From assembly GCF_009697225.1 (NCBI RefSeq), contig NZ_WIND01000001.1, positions 248,001 to 312,000 on the forward strand: a stretch of DNA of 64,000 bases, written 5' to 3'. The notes below the pieces were generated by a model. It was given only the letters and a program-made list of their open reading frames with translations. It was not told the origin of the DNA and did not search any database. Position 1 is the stretch's first letter. Each line of letters opens with the position of its first letter. This document shows, piece after piece, positions 30,660-38,224 of the stretch. A program made the position numbers and the translations under genes. The stretch comes from Halovulum marinum. Lineage in GTDB: Bacteria; Pseudomonadota; Alphaproteobacteria; Rhodobacterales; Rhodobacteraceae.

Positions 30660-31475
30660 GTTTTGCCAAGGCCTTAACGTTCAATGTGAACCCTTGATCC
30701 TAAATTTGGCTCTACACGCAAAAAGAGCTTCCGATGCAGACGGCCCGTGCGCCCTAGGACACTGCTTGCAATCCCTAGGAGAATCAAGCCGCATGTCCTG
30801 CCCGCTTGTGACGAAACCGATTGGGTTTCTAACGCCCTGAATATTAACGGATAAACACACTAGCGGAAAAAACTCGCCCGGTCTCAGCCTTACCCGAATG
30901 CTATCAAGTCTTCACCTTTGCCACCGCTTGATTAGCAAGCGTAGGCAGGGCTTCAGCCCACCACCCCACCGCCGTCCGGCAGCCAACGAACGCCCTGACT
31001 TCACCACAACCTGTAGCCAGATTTACCGTCGGCGCGCGCAACCACGAAGTGCGTCATGAACCGCGTTAACCTCAGGGCCCACCCATTTTGCCCCCCCCCG
31101 ACACTTTGATCCTCCTGAAGAACCCGATGCACTTCAACATCCTCGCCGCGATGGTGTTGGCCCGGCTCGCCGATGCGCTGCGCCCGCCCCCGGCCCCGCG
31201 TGCGCGGCGGCGCGGCAGGCGGGCGGACCCGCCGCTGACCGCGCCGGACCGCGCCACCCGCCCCGCGGGCGAGCCGCCGCTGACCGCCGGACCACAGCCG
31301 GGCTGAGGCTGAGGCTGAGGCTGAGGCTGAGCGGCGGCGCCGACCCCGATCCGCGTCAACCCGCGCACGCCGCGCGTACACGCCAGCGTGATCGCCCGGC
31401 GCGGGCGGCTTGGGCTATCATCGCGCGGCGCCCGGGCGCGTGCCCGCGGCGTTTTGTCAATGGGGGAGAACATTC
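30660..31475. other. gene-poor flank of the island
   Basis: I see no gene I can support in these roughly 800 bases. Up to about 31080 the DNA is AT-richer than the chromosome and continuous in composition with the toxin-antitoxin genes. It includes an 8-bp direct repeat CCCTAGGA at 30752-30759 and 30773-30780. From 31081 normal high GC returns after a run of ten C. A short frame at 31127-31306 runs into the GGCTGA repeat and is not convincing. No integrase, transposase or tRNA was seen. Confidence 0.5.
31301..31330. repeat. five tandem copies of GGCTGA
   Basis: An exact hexanucleotide repeat, five units, in non-coding DNA. It creates misleading open frames (Ser-Ala repeats on the minus strand). 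A microsatellite prone to slippage. Confidence 0.9.
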
Positions 31476-31718
31476 ATGAGACTGACGATCACCGCCGCCG
31501 TGCTGGCGCTGCTGGCCAGCCCGGCCCTCGCCGCCGAATGTCCCGGGCACATGGGCGACATCGACGCGGCGCTCGAAGCGGGCACCGAACTGTCGGCCGA
31601 GGATCTGGCCCGCGTCGAGGAACTGCGGATGCAGGGCGAGGAGCAGCATGCCTCCGGCGACCACGGCGCCTCTGTGGCGAGCCTGGCCGAGGCGAAGATG
31701 CTGCTGGGCATCGAGTGA
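31476..31718 (+). CDS. small periplasmic protein, hypothetical
   Basis: An 80-residue product with a clear signal peptide (MRLTITAAVLALLASPALA, cleavage after ALA) and a mature, mostly helical, acidic 60-residue part (CPGHMGDIDAALEAGTELSA...). The mature protein has one Cys. GGGGGAG stands nine bases before the ATG. A strong hairpin terminator follows directly. It resembles the short periplasmic helical proteins common in Rhodobacterales, but I do not recognise a named family. Confidence 0.7.
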   Translation: MRLTITAAVLALLASPALAAECPGHMGDIDAALEAGTELSAEDLARVEELRMQGEEQHASGDHGASVASLAEAKMLLGIE

Positions 31719-31725
31719 CAGCGGC

Positions 31726-31760
31726 CGCCGCGGGGGGCCTTGGCGCCCCCCCCGCGGCGC
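31726..31760 (+). terminator. hairpin terminator after the small periplasmic protein
   Basis: GCCGCGGGGGG pairs with CCCCCCCGCGGC around a short loop, 8 bp after the stop. AT-rich DNA with a T run (TACTTTTTT) follows about 20 bp later. A second inverted pair, CTGAAAG (31764-31770) and CTTTCAG (31794-31800), lies just downstream. Confidence 0.6.
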
Positions 31761-31970
31761 GTTCTGAAAGTTTTCATACTTTTTTCAGCTTATCTTTCAG
31801 TATGTTAAGCGGGTTTTCACGGTGAAATGCCGCGAAATCCCGCCCCTTGCGCGGTGCCGCCCCGCGCCGTCGGCGGCAGCGCCACAGCGCCGGGCGGAAC
31901 CGCGCGCAGGGGCTTTCGCCTGTCCGGCGGTCGGGCTAGACCGGCGGGACACGCTACAGGAGCAGCCCCC

Positions 31971-32048
31971 ATGATCCGTCGCCTTCTCGCCGTCTCGGCC
32001 CTTCTCGCCCTCGCCGCCTGCGACGTGCCGCTGGTGCCGCTGATCTGA
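31971..32048 (+). CDS. 25-residue lipoprotein
   Basis: The complete product begins MIRRLLAVSALLALAACDVP and ends LVPLI. It is a two-Arg n-region, a hydrophobic core and a perfect lipobox LAAC, leaving a mature peptide of only nine residues with Asp at +2. In E. coli Asp+2 signals inner-membrane retention. ACAGGAG precedes the ATG at good spacing. It starts 15 bp upstream of tdk and is probably co-transcribed. Such entericidin-like or hypothetical mini-lipoproteins are easily overlooked. Confidence 0.6.
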   Translation: MIRRLLAVSALLALAACDVPLVPLI

Positions 32049-32062
32049 GCCCGGCCCCGCGC

Positions 32063-32659
32063 ATGGCGAAACTCTACTTCAACTACTCCACCATGAACGC
32101 GGGCAAGAGCACGGTGCTGCTGCAGGCCTCGTACAACTACAACGAACGCGGCATGCAGACCTACCTGCTGACCGCGGCCCTCGATCACCGCTCCGGCCCC
32201 GGGCGCATCGCCAGCCGGATCGGCATCTCGGCGCCGGCCGACCGCTTCGCCCCGGACACCGACCTGTTCGCGAAGATCGCGGCGCGGCTGGACGCGGGGA
32301 CCGTCGCCTGCGTGCTGCTGGACGAGGCGCAGTGGCTGACCGAGGACCAGGTCTGGCAGCTGGCGCGCGCCGTCGACGATCTCGACATGCCGGTGATGTG
32401 CTACGGGCTGCGGGTGGATTTCCGCGGCAGGCTGTTCCCCGGCTCGGCCGCGCTGCTGGCGCTTGCCGACGAGATGCGCGAGGTGCGCACCATCTGCCAC
32501 TGCGGCCGCAAGGCGACCATGGTGGTGCGCATGGCCGCGGACGGCACGGCGCTGCGCGAGGGGCCGCAGATCCAGGTCGGCGGGAACGAGACCTACGTCT
32601 CGCTCTGCCGCCGGCACTGGCGCGCGGCGACCGGCGATCAGACCACCCGCGAAGGGTAA
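32063..32659 (+). CDS. tdk: thymidine kinase (type II)
   Basis: Salvage kinase that phosphorylates thymidine with ATP; 198 residues, usual for the bacterial zinc-containing type. The P-loop STMNAGKST is at residues 9-17. The Walker-B-like LLDEAQWL supplies the catalytic acid. A zinc ribbon is formed by Cys in ICHCGRKAT and SLCRRHW (the last ligand being His, as in many relatives). The stop overlaps the convergent dehydrogenase gene by 22 bp. Confidence 0.93.
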   Translation: MAKLYFNYSTMNAGKSTVLLQASYNYNERGMQTYLLTAALDHRSGPGRIASRIGISAPADRFAPDTDLFAKIAARLDAGTVACVLLDEAQWLTEDQVWQLARAVDDLDMPVMCYGLRVDFRGRLFPGSAALLALADEMREVRTICHCGRKATMVVRMAADGTALREGPQIQVGGNETYVSLCRRHWRAATGDQTTREG

Positions 32660-33600
32660 TCCTGCGCGCCGAAATGCGCGGCGATGTTGTCCACCGCCAG
32701 CATCCCCATCGCGGTCCGCGTTTCCACCGTGGCCGAGCCGATGTGCGGCAGCAGCGCCACGTTGGGCAGGTCCAGCAGCGCATGCGGCACCTGCGGCTCG
32801 GCCGCGAACACGTCCAGCCCGGCGCCGGCGATCCGCCGCGTGCGCAGCGCCTCGATCAGCGCCGGCTCGTCCACCACGTCGCCGCGGGCGGTGTTGATCA
32901 GGTAGGCCGTTGGCTTCATCAGCCCGATCCGCTGTGCCGAGATCAGCCGCGCGTTCCCCGCCCCGCCCGGCAGGTGCAGCGAGATCACGTCGGCCTCGGC
33001 CATCACCGCGTCGATGCTGCCGCGCGCCGCGGCCTCGACCCCCGCGTCGGCGACGGGGGAGCGGTTGTAGTAGATCACCTTCATCCCGAACCCCAGCGCC
33101 GCGCGGCGGGCCACCGCCTTGCCGATCCGGCCCATGCCGATGATGCCCAGCACCTTGCCCTGGAGCGCGCTGCCCAGCAGCAGCGTCGGGCTGAAACCTT
33201 GCCAGCGCCCCTGCCGCAGCAGCGCCTCGGATTCCGGCACCCGCCGGGTCACGTTCAGTATCAGTGTCAGCGCCACGTCGGCGGTGGCGTCGGTCAGCAC
33301 GCCGGGGGTGTTGGTCACCACCACGCCCTCGGCCCGCGCCGTGTCGAGGTCGATGTTGTTCACGCCGACGGCGAAATTGGCGACGATGCCGGCCCTGCGC
33401 CTGCCGCCCGCCGCCAGCACCGTCGCGTCGAAGCGGTCGGTCACGGTGCCCAGCACGGCGTCGGAGTCGCGCATCGCCGCGATCAGCCGGTCGGCGGCGA
33501 AGGGGGTGTCGTCCGCGCTCAGCCGGGCGTCGAACTCGGCGCTCAGCCGCGCCTCGACCGCCTGCGGCAGGCGGCGGGTGACGGTGACGACGGGCGCCAT
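32638..33600 (-). CDS. D-2-hydroxyacid dehydrogenase (glyoxylate/hydroxypyruvate reductase type)
   Basis: NAD(P)-dependent dehydrogenase of 320 residues. The N-terminal substrate lobe has the VANFAVGVNNIDLDTARAEGV block. The Rossmann domain has GKVLGIIGMGRIGKAVARRA, and the catalytic residues are in NTARGDVVDEPAL (Arg), DVFAAEP (Glu) and LLPHIGSAT (His). After GMGRIG the strand ends in YYNRSP, where Asn-Arg instead of Asp suggests NADPH preference. The ATG overlaps the stop of csaA (ATGA), so the two are coupled. Confidence 0.9.
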   Translation of the reverse strand: MAPVVTVTRRLPQAVEARLSAEFDARLSADDTPFAADRLIAAMRDSDAVLGTVTDRFDATVLAAGGRRRAGIVANFAVGVNNIDLDTARAEGVVVTNTPGVLTDATADVALTLILNVTRRVPESEALLRQGRWQGFSPTLLLGSALQGKVLGIIGMGRIGKAVARRAALGFGMKVIYYNRSPVADAGVEAAARGSIDAVMAEADVISLHLPGGAGNARLISAQRIGLMKPTAYLINTARGDVVDEPALIEALRTRRIAGAGLDVFAAEPQVPHALLDLPNVALLPHIGSATVETRTAMGMLAVDNIAAHFGAQDYPSRVV

Positions 33601-33938
33601 CAGTGCATCCTCTGGCCGGGGGCGACGTCCTGGTCGGGCGCGATCAGCACGATCTCGCCGTCGGCGTCGGCGACGCCCAGCACCAGCACCTCCGAGCGCA
33701 CCGGCCCGATCTGCCGCGGCGGGAAGTTGACCACCGCCATCACCATCCGCCCCGGCAGCGTCTCGGGGCCATAGTGCGCGGTGATCTGGGCCGAGCTTTT
33801 CTTCACCCCGATCTCGGGACCGAAATCGATCCACAGCTTGAGCGCCGGCTTGCGCGCCTCGGGGAACGGCTCGGCACGGGTGATGCGGCCGGCGCGGATG
33901 TCGACCGCCATGAAATCTTCGTAGGAAATCTCGGGCAT
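33597..33938 (-). CDS. csaA: CsaA-like tRNA-binding domain protein
   Basis: A roughly 112-residue, single-domain OB-fold protein of the tRNA_bind family, which also covers the C-terminal part of MetG and CsaA. Diagnostic blocks are FMAVDIRAGRITRAEPFPEARKPALKLWIDFG, KKSSAQITAHY, VVNFPPRQIGPVRSEVLVLG and a C-terminal ending with PGQ. Proposed roles for CsaA are a secretion-related chaperone or a tRNA-binding factor. The start at 33938 fits homology. It overlaps the downstream dehydrogenase start by a few bases. Confidence 0.88.
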
Positions 33939-33976
33939 CCGGCCCCTCCCTGCAGCTTCGGGACCGGGCCTAACGC

Positions 33977-34012
33977 AAACGGCGCGCCATGGCAAAGCCA
34001 CGACGCGCCGTT
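33977..34012 (-). terminator. terminator after the phasin gene
   Basis: AACGGCGCG and CGCGCCGTT pair around an inner CCATGGC/GCCACG stem. On the minus strand the stem is followed by TTTGCGTTAG. It lies between the phasin stop and csaA and separates the two leftward transcripts. Confidence 0.65.
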
Positions 34013-34031
34013 CATTCCTGCTCGGCAGGTG

Positions 34032-34496
34032 TTACTTCCTGGTCTTCAGCTGGTCCGCCAGCGAGCGCAGCTCGTCGACCGATTCCTTCACCCGGGCCGA
34101 GACGATCTCGTAGGCCTCGGTGTTGGCCTTCTGGGCGGTGTCGGCCAGATCCTTCATGTTGGCGATCGCCTTCTCGAAGGCGGCCTTGGCGACCTCGCCC
34201 TGGGCGGCGGCGGTCTTGCTGTCCACCTTCAACTCCATGTCCTGGATCTGCTTCTGCGCTTCCGAGATGGTCTCCTCGAAGATCGCCATCTGCTTCTTGA
34301 ACAGGTCCTGGTAGCCGGCGGCGGCGGCCTTGTTGGCCTCGACCAGCGCGTCCATGTTCTTCTTCTGCGCGGCGAACAGCGCCTCGGTGTCGAAGTTCGG
34401 CAGCTTGGCGTCGGTGAACGCGCGGGTGAAGTCGTTCTGCTTGAAGAATTCCATCATCTTGTCCGGGTCGAACCCGAAAGTCGATTTGTCAGCCAT
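34032..34496 (-). CDS. phasin family protein
   Basis: A 154-residue amphipathic helical protein coating polyhydroxybutyrate granules. It has no transmembrane span. It consists almost wholly of charged/Ala helices (NKAAAAGYQDLFKKQMAIFE, ETISEAQKQIQDMELKVDSK), matching the phasin_2 family. GGAGG precedes the ATG at ideal spacing. A perfect palindrome with TGC/GCA half-sites lies 36 bp upstream of the start, typical of phasin genes repressed by PhaR. No phaC or phaR is in the window. Confidence 0.9.
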   Translation of the reverse strand: MADKSTFGFDPDKMMEFFKQNDFTRAFTDAKLPNFDTEALFAAQKKNMDALVEANKAAAAGYQDLFKKQMAIFEETISEAQKQIQDMELKVDSKTAAAQGEVAKAAFEKAIANMKDLADTAQKANTEAYEIVSARVKESVDELRSLADQLKTRK

Positions 34497-34531
34497 GTGA
34501 TCCTCCGGGAATTGGCGTTACGCCATCTGAT

Positions 34532-34548
34532 ATTGTGCAGTGCACAAT
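34532..34548. promoter_or_regulatory. perfect 17-bp palindrome, candidate PhaR operator
   Basis: ATTGTGCA-G-TGCACAAT is a perfect 8-1-8 inverted repeat located 36 bp before the phasin start. A second TGC-N3-GCA element lies at 34570-34578 (TGCGATGCA). PhaR repressors of Rhodobacter and Paracoccus are known to bind TGC-rich/GCA inverted sites ahead of phasin genes, so PhaR is the likely ligand. Inferred, not tested. Confidence 0.6.
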
Positions 34549-34770
34549 AAATTTCAAGGGGCGCTTTTGTGCGATGCAGCATTTTTCCGCGGCGCCCGCA
34601 GATCGGATCGGTCTGCCCCTGACAGCCTGACGCACATTCGCCGCGATTGCGAGGAGCAATTCGCGCCCGCGCCGCCCGGCCGCGCGGCAGGCCCGGGCGG
34701 CACGGCGGAACCGCGCTTCGCGCCCGGGCGTTTTCCCCTCGACGACATTCCGGTAAAAGGGAGATGCCCG

Positions 34771-34983
34771 ATGACGGAGCGCAAGCGATGCAACACGCGG
34801 GACCGCGACACCGACAAGGTGCTGGGCGAGCCCGGCGGCGTGTCGCAGCAGGGCCGTGCGGGGGGCCGGCTGCCCCGCAACGTCGGCTCGAAGGACGAGC
34901 TGAAGCGCGCGACCGAAAGACCGGCCGGCGCGACGCGGGTCACCAAGAGCCTGGCGGACGAAGGCGACGAGGGGGACGACTGA
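34771..34983 (+). CDS. small hydrophilic basic protein, hypothetical
   Basis: A 70-residue, highly charged product (MTERKRCNTRDRDTDKVLGE...) with no hydrophobic span and an acidic tail (ADEGDEGDD). The ATG has AAAAGGGAG upstream. It is followed 2 bp later by the host-attachment-family gene, so the two form an operon. It looks intrinsically disordered. No family recognised. Confidence 0.6.
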   Translation: MTERKRCNTRDRDTDKVLGEPGGVSQQGRAGGRLPRNVGSKDELKRATERPAGATRVTKSLADEGDEGDD

Positions 34984-34985
34984 CC

Positions 34986-35438
34986 ATGGCAATGCTCAAG
35001 ACCGGCACCTGGGTGCTCGTGGCGGACAGCGAAAAGGCGCTGTTCCTGGAAAACGTCGGCGACACGCGGGATTACAAGCTGAAGGTTCGCCGCAAGGAAA
35101 CCCACGACAACCCGCCCTCGCGGGAACAGGGCGCCAACCGGCCCGGACGCTACAACGACGGGCCCAACGTGCAGAAATCGGCGATGGACGACACCGACTG
35201 GCACGAGCTGGAGAAGGAACGCTTCGCCGAGGACCTGGCCGAGATGCTGTACCGGCGCGCCCACAAGGGCGAGTTCAAGCAGATCGTGCTGGTCGCCGCG
35301 CCGCACACCCTGGGCCACCTGCGCCCGGCGCTTCACCCCGAGGTGACGCGCTGCGTGATCGGCGAGATCCCGAAGAACCTGACCAACGAGCCGATCGAGA
35401 AGATGGAGGCGCACATCCACGAGGCGCTGGAACGCTGA
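34986..35438 (+). CDS. host attachment family protein (baeRF-like)
   Basis: A 150-residue protein opening with TGTWVLVADSEKALFLENVG, the conserved start of the family named after an Agrobacterium protein required for attachment to host cells. It continues with SAMDDTDWHELEKERFAEDLAEML and ends with VLVAAPHTLGHLRPALHPEV and EIPKNLTNEPIEKMEAHI, also family blocks. The fold is related to eRF1 domain 2-like (baeRF) proteins, so a ribosome- or stress-linked role has been suggested for the superfamily. Actual function unknown. Co-transcribed with the small charged gene before it. Confidence 0.8.
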   Translation: MAMLKTGTWVLVADSEKALFLENVGDTRDYKLKVRRKETHDNPPSREQGANRPGRYNDGPNVQKSAMDDTDWHELEKERFAEDLAEMLYRRAHKGEFKQIVLVAAPHTLGHLRPALHPEVTRCVIGEIPKNLTNEPIEKMEAHIHEALER

Positions 35439-35451
35439 GCGCGGCGGCGGC

Positions 35452-35964
35452 TTACCGCAGCCGCCGCCGCATGCGCACCGCCGGGAACGTGATCCCCGGC
35501 CGCAGTTCGATATCGACCTCGCCCAGCGCCTCGAACCCCTCGGCGGCATAGAACGGCACCGCGGTGCGGGTCGCGTGGCACTGCATCGCCCGCAGCCCCG
35601 CCGCCGAGGCGTCGGCGATGCTGCGCTCCATCAGGCGGTGACCGACGCCCTTGCGCAGCAGCAGCGGCTCGGTGACGAAGTGGCGGATGTTGCCGGTTGC
35701 CGCCTCGGGCGGCGCCGACGCGGGATCGTGCAGCGTCCAGCCGCCGGCGCCGATGATGCCGTGTTCGCCCGCGTCGGCGACGTAGTAGGTGCCGCAGCCG
35801 ACCAGCCCCGGCTGCGCCCGCGCGATCAGCGGCACCGCCGTCACCAGCACCGAGGGCGGGTAGTCGGCCTTCAGCAGCTGCGGGTAGCAGCGGCGCAGCA
35901 GGTCGTCCACGGCGGGCACGTCGGCCTCGGTCGCCGCCCGGATGAAATAGCGGATCTCGGCCAC
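35452..35964 (-). CDS. GNAT family N-acetyltransferase
   Basis: A 170-residue single-domain acetyltransferase. The fold is recognised from RAATEADVPAVDDLLRRCYP at the N-terminus, IGAGGWTLHD, and the acetyl-CoA region IRHFVTEPLLLRKGVGHRLME, with its R/Q-x-x-G-x-G/A loop as RKGVGHRL. AVPFYAAEGFEALG is the terminal motif. The start is a GTG at 35964 with GGAGGGGG very near. It stands alone after the rpmG terminator. Substrate unknown. Confidence 0.85.
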   Translation of the reverse strand: MAEIRYFIRAATEADVPAVDDLLRRCYPQLLKADYPPSVLVTAVPLIARAQPGLVGCGTYYVADAGEHGIIGAGGWTLHDPASAPPEAATGNIRHFVTEPLLLRKGVGHRLMERSIADASAAGLRAMQCHATRTAVPFYAAEGFEALGEVDIELRPGITFPAVRMRRRLR

Positions 35965-35983
35965 GCCCCCTCCCAGAATGGCG

Positions 35984-36013
35984 AAAGGGGCCGCGCGTCG
36001 CCGCGCAGCCCCT
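35984..36013 (-). terminator. terminator after rpmG
   Basis: On the minus strand GGGGCTGCGCG pairs with CGCGCGGCCCC around a GCGA-type tetraloop region and is followed by TTTCG. It lies 27 bp after the rpmG stop. Confidence 0.6.
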
Positions 36014-36039
36014 CGACATCACGTCGGACGGCGAAGATC

Positions 36040-36207
36040 CTACTTGATCTTGCCTTCCTTATATTCAACGTGCTTGCGCGCGACCGGGTCGTACTTCCGC
36101 ACGGTCATCTTCTCGGTCATCGTGCGCGCGTTCTTCTTGGTCACGTAGAAGTGGCCGGTATCCGCGGTGGAGTTCAGCCGGATCTTGATCGTGGTGGGTT
36201 TCGCCAT
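36040..36207 (-). CDS. rpmG: 50S ribosomal protein L33
   Basis: A 55-residue basic protein beginning [20 protein letters not shown] and ending [10 protein letters not shown], as in L33. It has the [14 protein letters not shown] and [15 protein letters not shown] blocks typical of L33. It is the zinc-independent (C-minus) form: the two CxxC pairs are missing, which is normal for alphaproteobacteria. The ATG at 36207 has GGAGAG upstream. Monocistronic, with its own terminator. Confidence 0.97.
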   Translation of the reverse strand: MAKPTTIKIRLNSTADTGHFYVTKKNARTMTEKMTVRKYDPVARKHVEYKEGKIK

Positions 36208-36294
36208 CTGTCGCTCTCCTCGCGGGGCGCTGCGCCGCCCGCGGTTGTGTCTGAACCCCGCGTTCTACACGGCAAGGCGGCGGAGTCAACCCGC

Positions 36295-36984
36295 TCAGAG
36301 CGCGCGGAAGCGGGAAACCCCGGCGCCATGCTCGAAGAACGGCACCGGACGCTCGGCGCCGGGCGTATCCAGCAGCGCCTGCAACTCGCCAAGGGCGATG
36401 CGGGTGACGAACGGCGTCTCCAGCGCGCGCGCCGCGTCCAGCGGCAGCCAGCTCAGGTGGCTCAGCTCGTCGCCGGCGGCGGCGAAATCGTCCGGATCGC
36501 CCCACAGCGCATCCGCCTCGCACAGGAAGAAGCGGGCGTCGAACCGGCGCGGCCGGCCCGGCGGCGTGACCGCGCGCAGGAAGAACCGCAGCGCCGCGGC
36601 GTCGGGCGCCAGCCCCGGATCGCAGAACGGCCCCCACTCCGGCGCCGGGGCATAGCCGTCGGGCGCGCGCACCGCCAGCCGCAGGCCGGCCTCCTCCCAC
36701 AGCTCGCGGATCGCGGCGGCGGCCAGCGCCGCGGGCGCGGCGGCGCTGTCGGTGGCCAGCCGCGCGGCCTCGGGCTGCGCCAGCGGGCGGCCCAGCGCCA
36801 CGCCGGCGTCGGCCTCGTCGACGCGGCCGCCGGGGAACACGAACTTGCCGGGCATGAACACCGCCCCGGCGCCGCGCTGGCCCATCAGCACGCGCGGGCC
36901 GTCACCGGTGCGGCGCACCAGCACGATGGTGGCGGCATCGCGGACCGGCTGCGCGGCGGCGCTGGGATCGGGGGCGGCACTCAT
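36295..36984 (-). CDS. Nudix hydrolase family protein
   Basis: A 229-residue protein of the long Nudix type. VPGKFVFPGG-like sequence (MPGKFVFPGGRVDEAD) is followed by an insertion of about 30 residues before the Nudix helix AAIRELWEEAGLRL, which retains the R-E-x-x-E-E-x-G core. This split box with large insertion is seen in NUDT19-type and related bacterial proteins thought to act on CoA derivatives or nucleotides. The substrate is unproven. An in-frame ATG at 36993 is an alternative start. Confidence 0.85.
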   Translation of the reverse strand: MSAAPDPSAAAQPVRDAATIVLVRRTGDGPRVLMGQRGAGAVFMPGKFVFPGGRVDEADAGVALGRPLAQPEAARLATDSAAAPAALAAAAIRELWEEAGLRLAVRAPDGYAPAPEWGPFCDPGLAPDAAALRFFLRAVTPPGRPRRFDARFFLCEADALWGDPDDFAAAGDELSHLSWLPLDAARALETPFVTRIALGELQALLDTPGAERPVPFFEHGAGVSRFRAL

Positions 36985-37025
36985 GGCGCGCATCCTCGCC
37001 GCATCGGCGCCGGCTTGTCCAGCGC

Positions 37026-37433
37026 TCAGGCGGCGCCGGCGAAGCCGTGCATCCGCCGCGCCCACTGAAAGCCGACGAACATGCCCTTGAGCCGCGGCAG
37101 CAGGTACAGCGCCAGCACCGTGAACAGCAGCGAGAAGCCGACCGCCATTTCCCACGCCTGCGGGCGCCACGCCACATAGATCGCGATCATCAGCGGCGCC
37201 AGGATGTGGCCGGCGATCAGGATCGTCGCCCAGGCCGGGCCGTCGTCGGCGCGGTGGTGGTGCAGATCCTCGCCGCAGACCGCGCAATGGTCCTGGATCT
37301 TCAAATAGCCGATCATCAGCGGCCCGGCGCCGCAGTTCGGGCAGCGGCGGCGCCAGCCCCGCAGCACCGCCGCGCGGGTGTCCCGCTCCCCGTGCCGCGC
37401 CGGGATGCCGGTCTCGTTCTTGAAATCACGCAT
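37026..37433 (-). CDS. DUF983 family membrane protein
   Basis: A 135-residue protein. An N-terminal zinc-ribbon-like part with two CxxC pairs (RRCPNCGAGPLM and DHCAVCGEDL) is followed by two hydrophobic spans (TILIAGHILAPLMIAIYVAW; VGFSLLFTVLALYLLPRLKG). This matches DUF983 of alphaproteobacteria. Function unknown. It lies 41 bp downstream of no close partner; the Nudix gene follows on the same strand and may be co-transcribed. Confidence 0.82.
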   Translation of the reverse strand: MRDFKNETGIPARHGERDTRAAVLRGWRRRCPNCGAGPLMIGYLKIQDHCAVCGEDLHHHRADDGPAWATILIAGHILAPLMIAIYVAWRPQAWEMAVGFSLLFTVLALYLLPRLKGMFVGFQWARRMHGFAGAA

Positions 37434-37647
37434 GAGTCTCTCCGTTCTCACCCGAACATAGTACCACGGACCTGCGGATGCCCTGCGCCAGGCTGTCTTG
37501 CGGCGCCATGTCGCAAAAACCGGCGACGGAATGCGCCGGGCCGCGCGTTTGACGAACAGACGACAACGGGGGGCGCGGGATGCGCAACGGACACGCCGCC
37601 GCGGGGGCGGGCTGGCAGCGGCGCGGAACCATGGTTAACTGGGGCGC

Positions 37648-38223
37648 ATGACGGACGAGCCGGATCCCGAGCGCGCGCGCGACGCCGCACTGCTGGCTGC
37701 CTACGCGGCGGGCGACGCCCGCGCCGCGCGCTCGCTGGTCGAGACCCACGCGCCGCGCGCGCTGGCGGTCGCGCGGCGGATGCTGGGCAGCGCCGCCGAG
37801 GCCGAAGAGGTCGCCCAGGAGGCGATGCTGCGGCTGTGGCGGATCGCGCCCGAGTGGCGCGCGGGCGAGGCGCGGATCTCGACCTGGCTCTACCGGGTGG
37901 TCGCCAACCTGTGCACCGACCGGCTGCGGCGGGCGCGCACCGTGCCGCTGCCCGAGGGTCACGACCCGCCCGACGAGCGGCCCGGCGCGGTCGCCGGGCT
38001 GATCGAGGGGCAGCGCGCCGCGGCGCTGGCGCGGGCGCTGGCGGACCTGCCCGAGCGGCAGCGCCTGGCGGTCACGCTGCGCCACCTGGAAGAGCGGCCC
38101 AACCCCGAGATCGCCGCGATCATGGGGCTGTCGGTCGATGCCGTCGAAAGCCTGCAGGCCCGCGGCCGCAAACGTCTGCGCGCGCTGCTGGCCGGCACGG
38201 AACTGAATTATCACGAGGGGTGA
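37648..38223 (+). CDS. ECF-type RNA polymerase sigma factor
   Basis: A 191-residue sigma-70 family factor with regions 2 and 4 only. Region 2 holds the AEAEEVAQEAMLRLWRIAPEW block and WLYRVVANLCTDRLRR. Region 4 holds LPERQRLAVTLRHLEERPNPEIAAIMGLSVDAVESLQARGRKRLR, the -35-binding helix-turn-helix. One base separates its stop from the next gene and a third gene follows, so the operon is sigma, membrane protein, periplasmic sensor. The target promoters are unknown; envelope or metal stress is a guess from the partners. Confidence 0.92.
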   Translation: MTDEPDPERARDAALLAAYAAGDARAARSLVETHAPRALAVARRMLGSAAEAEEVAQEAMLRLWRIAPEWRAGEARISTWLYRVVANLCTDRLRRARTVPLPEGHDPPDERPGAVAGLIEGQRAAALARALADLPERQRLAVTLRHLEERPNPEIAAIMGLSVDAVESLQARGRKRLRALLAGTELNYHEG

Positions 38224-38224
38224 G

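Noticed and set aside
30583-30840. 85-codon plus-strand frame over the toxin promoter
   Set aside because: Overlaps the toxin start in antisense, no ribosome site, no recognisable features.
31127-31306. Short frame MHFNILAAMVLARLADALR... as a gene
   Set aside because: Weak ribosome site, Pro/Arg-rich tail, stop created by the hexanucleotide repeat; no supporting context.
31301-31330. CRISPR-like repeat
   Set aside because: GGCTGA units are contiguous hexamers without spacers; a microsatellite. No CRISPR array was seen anywhere.
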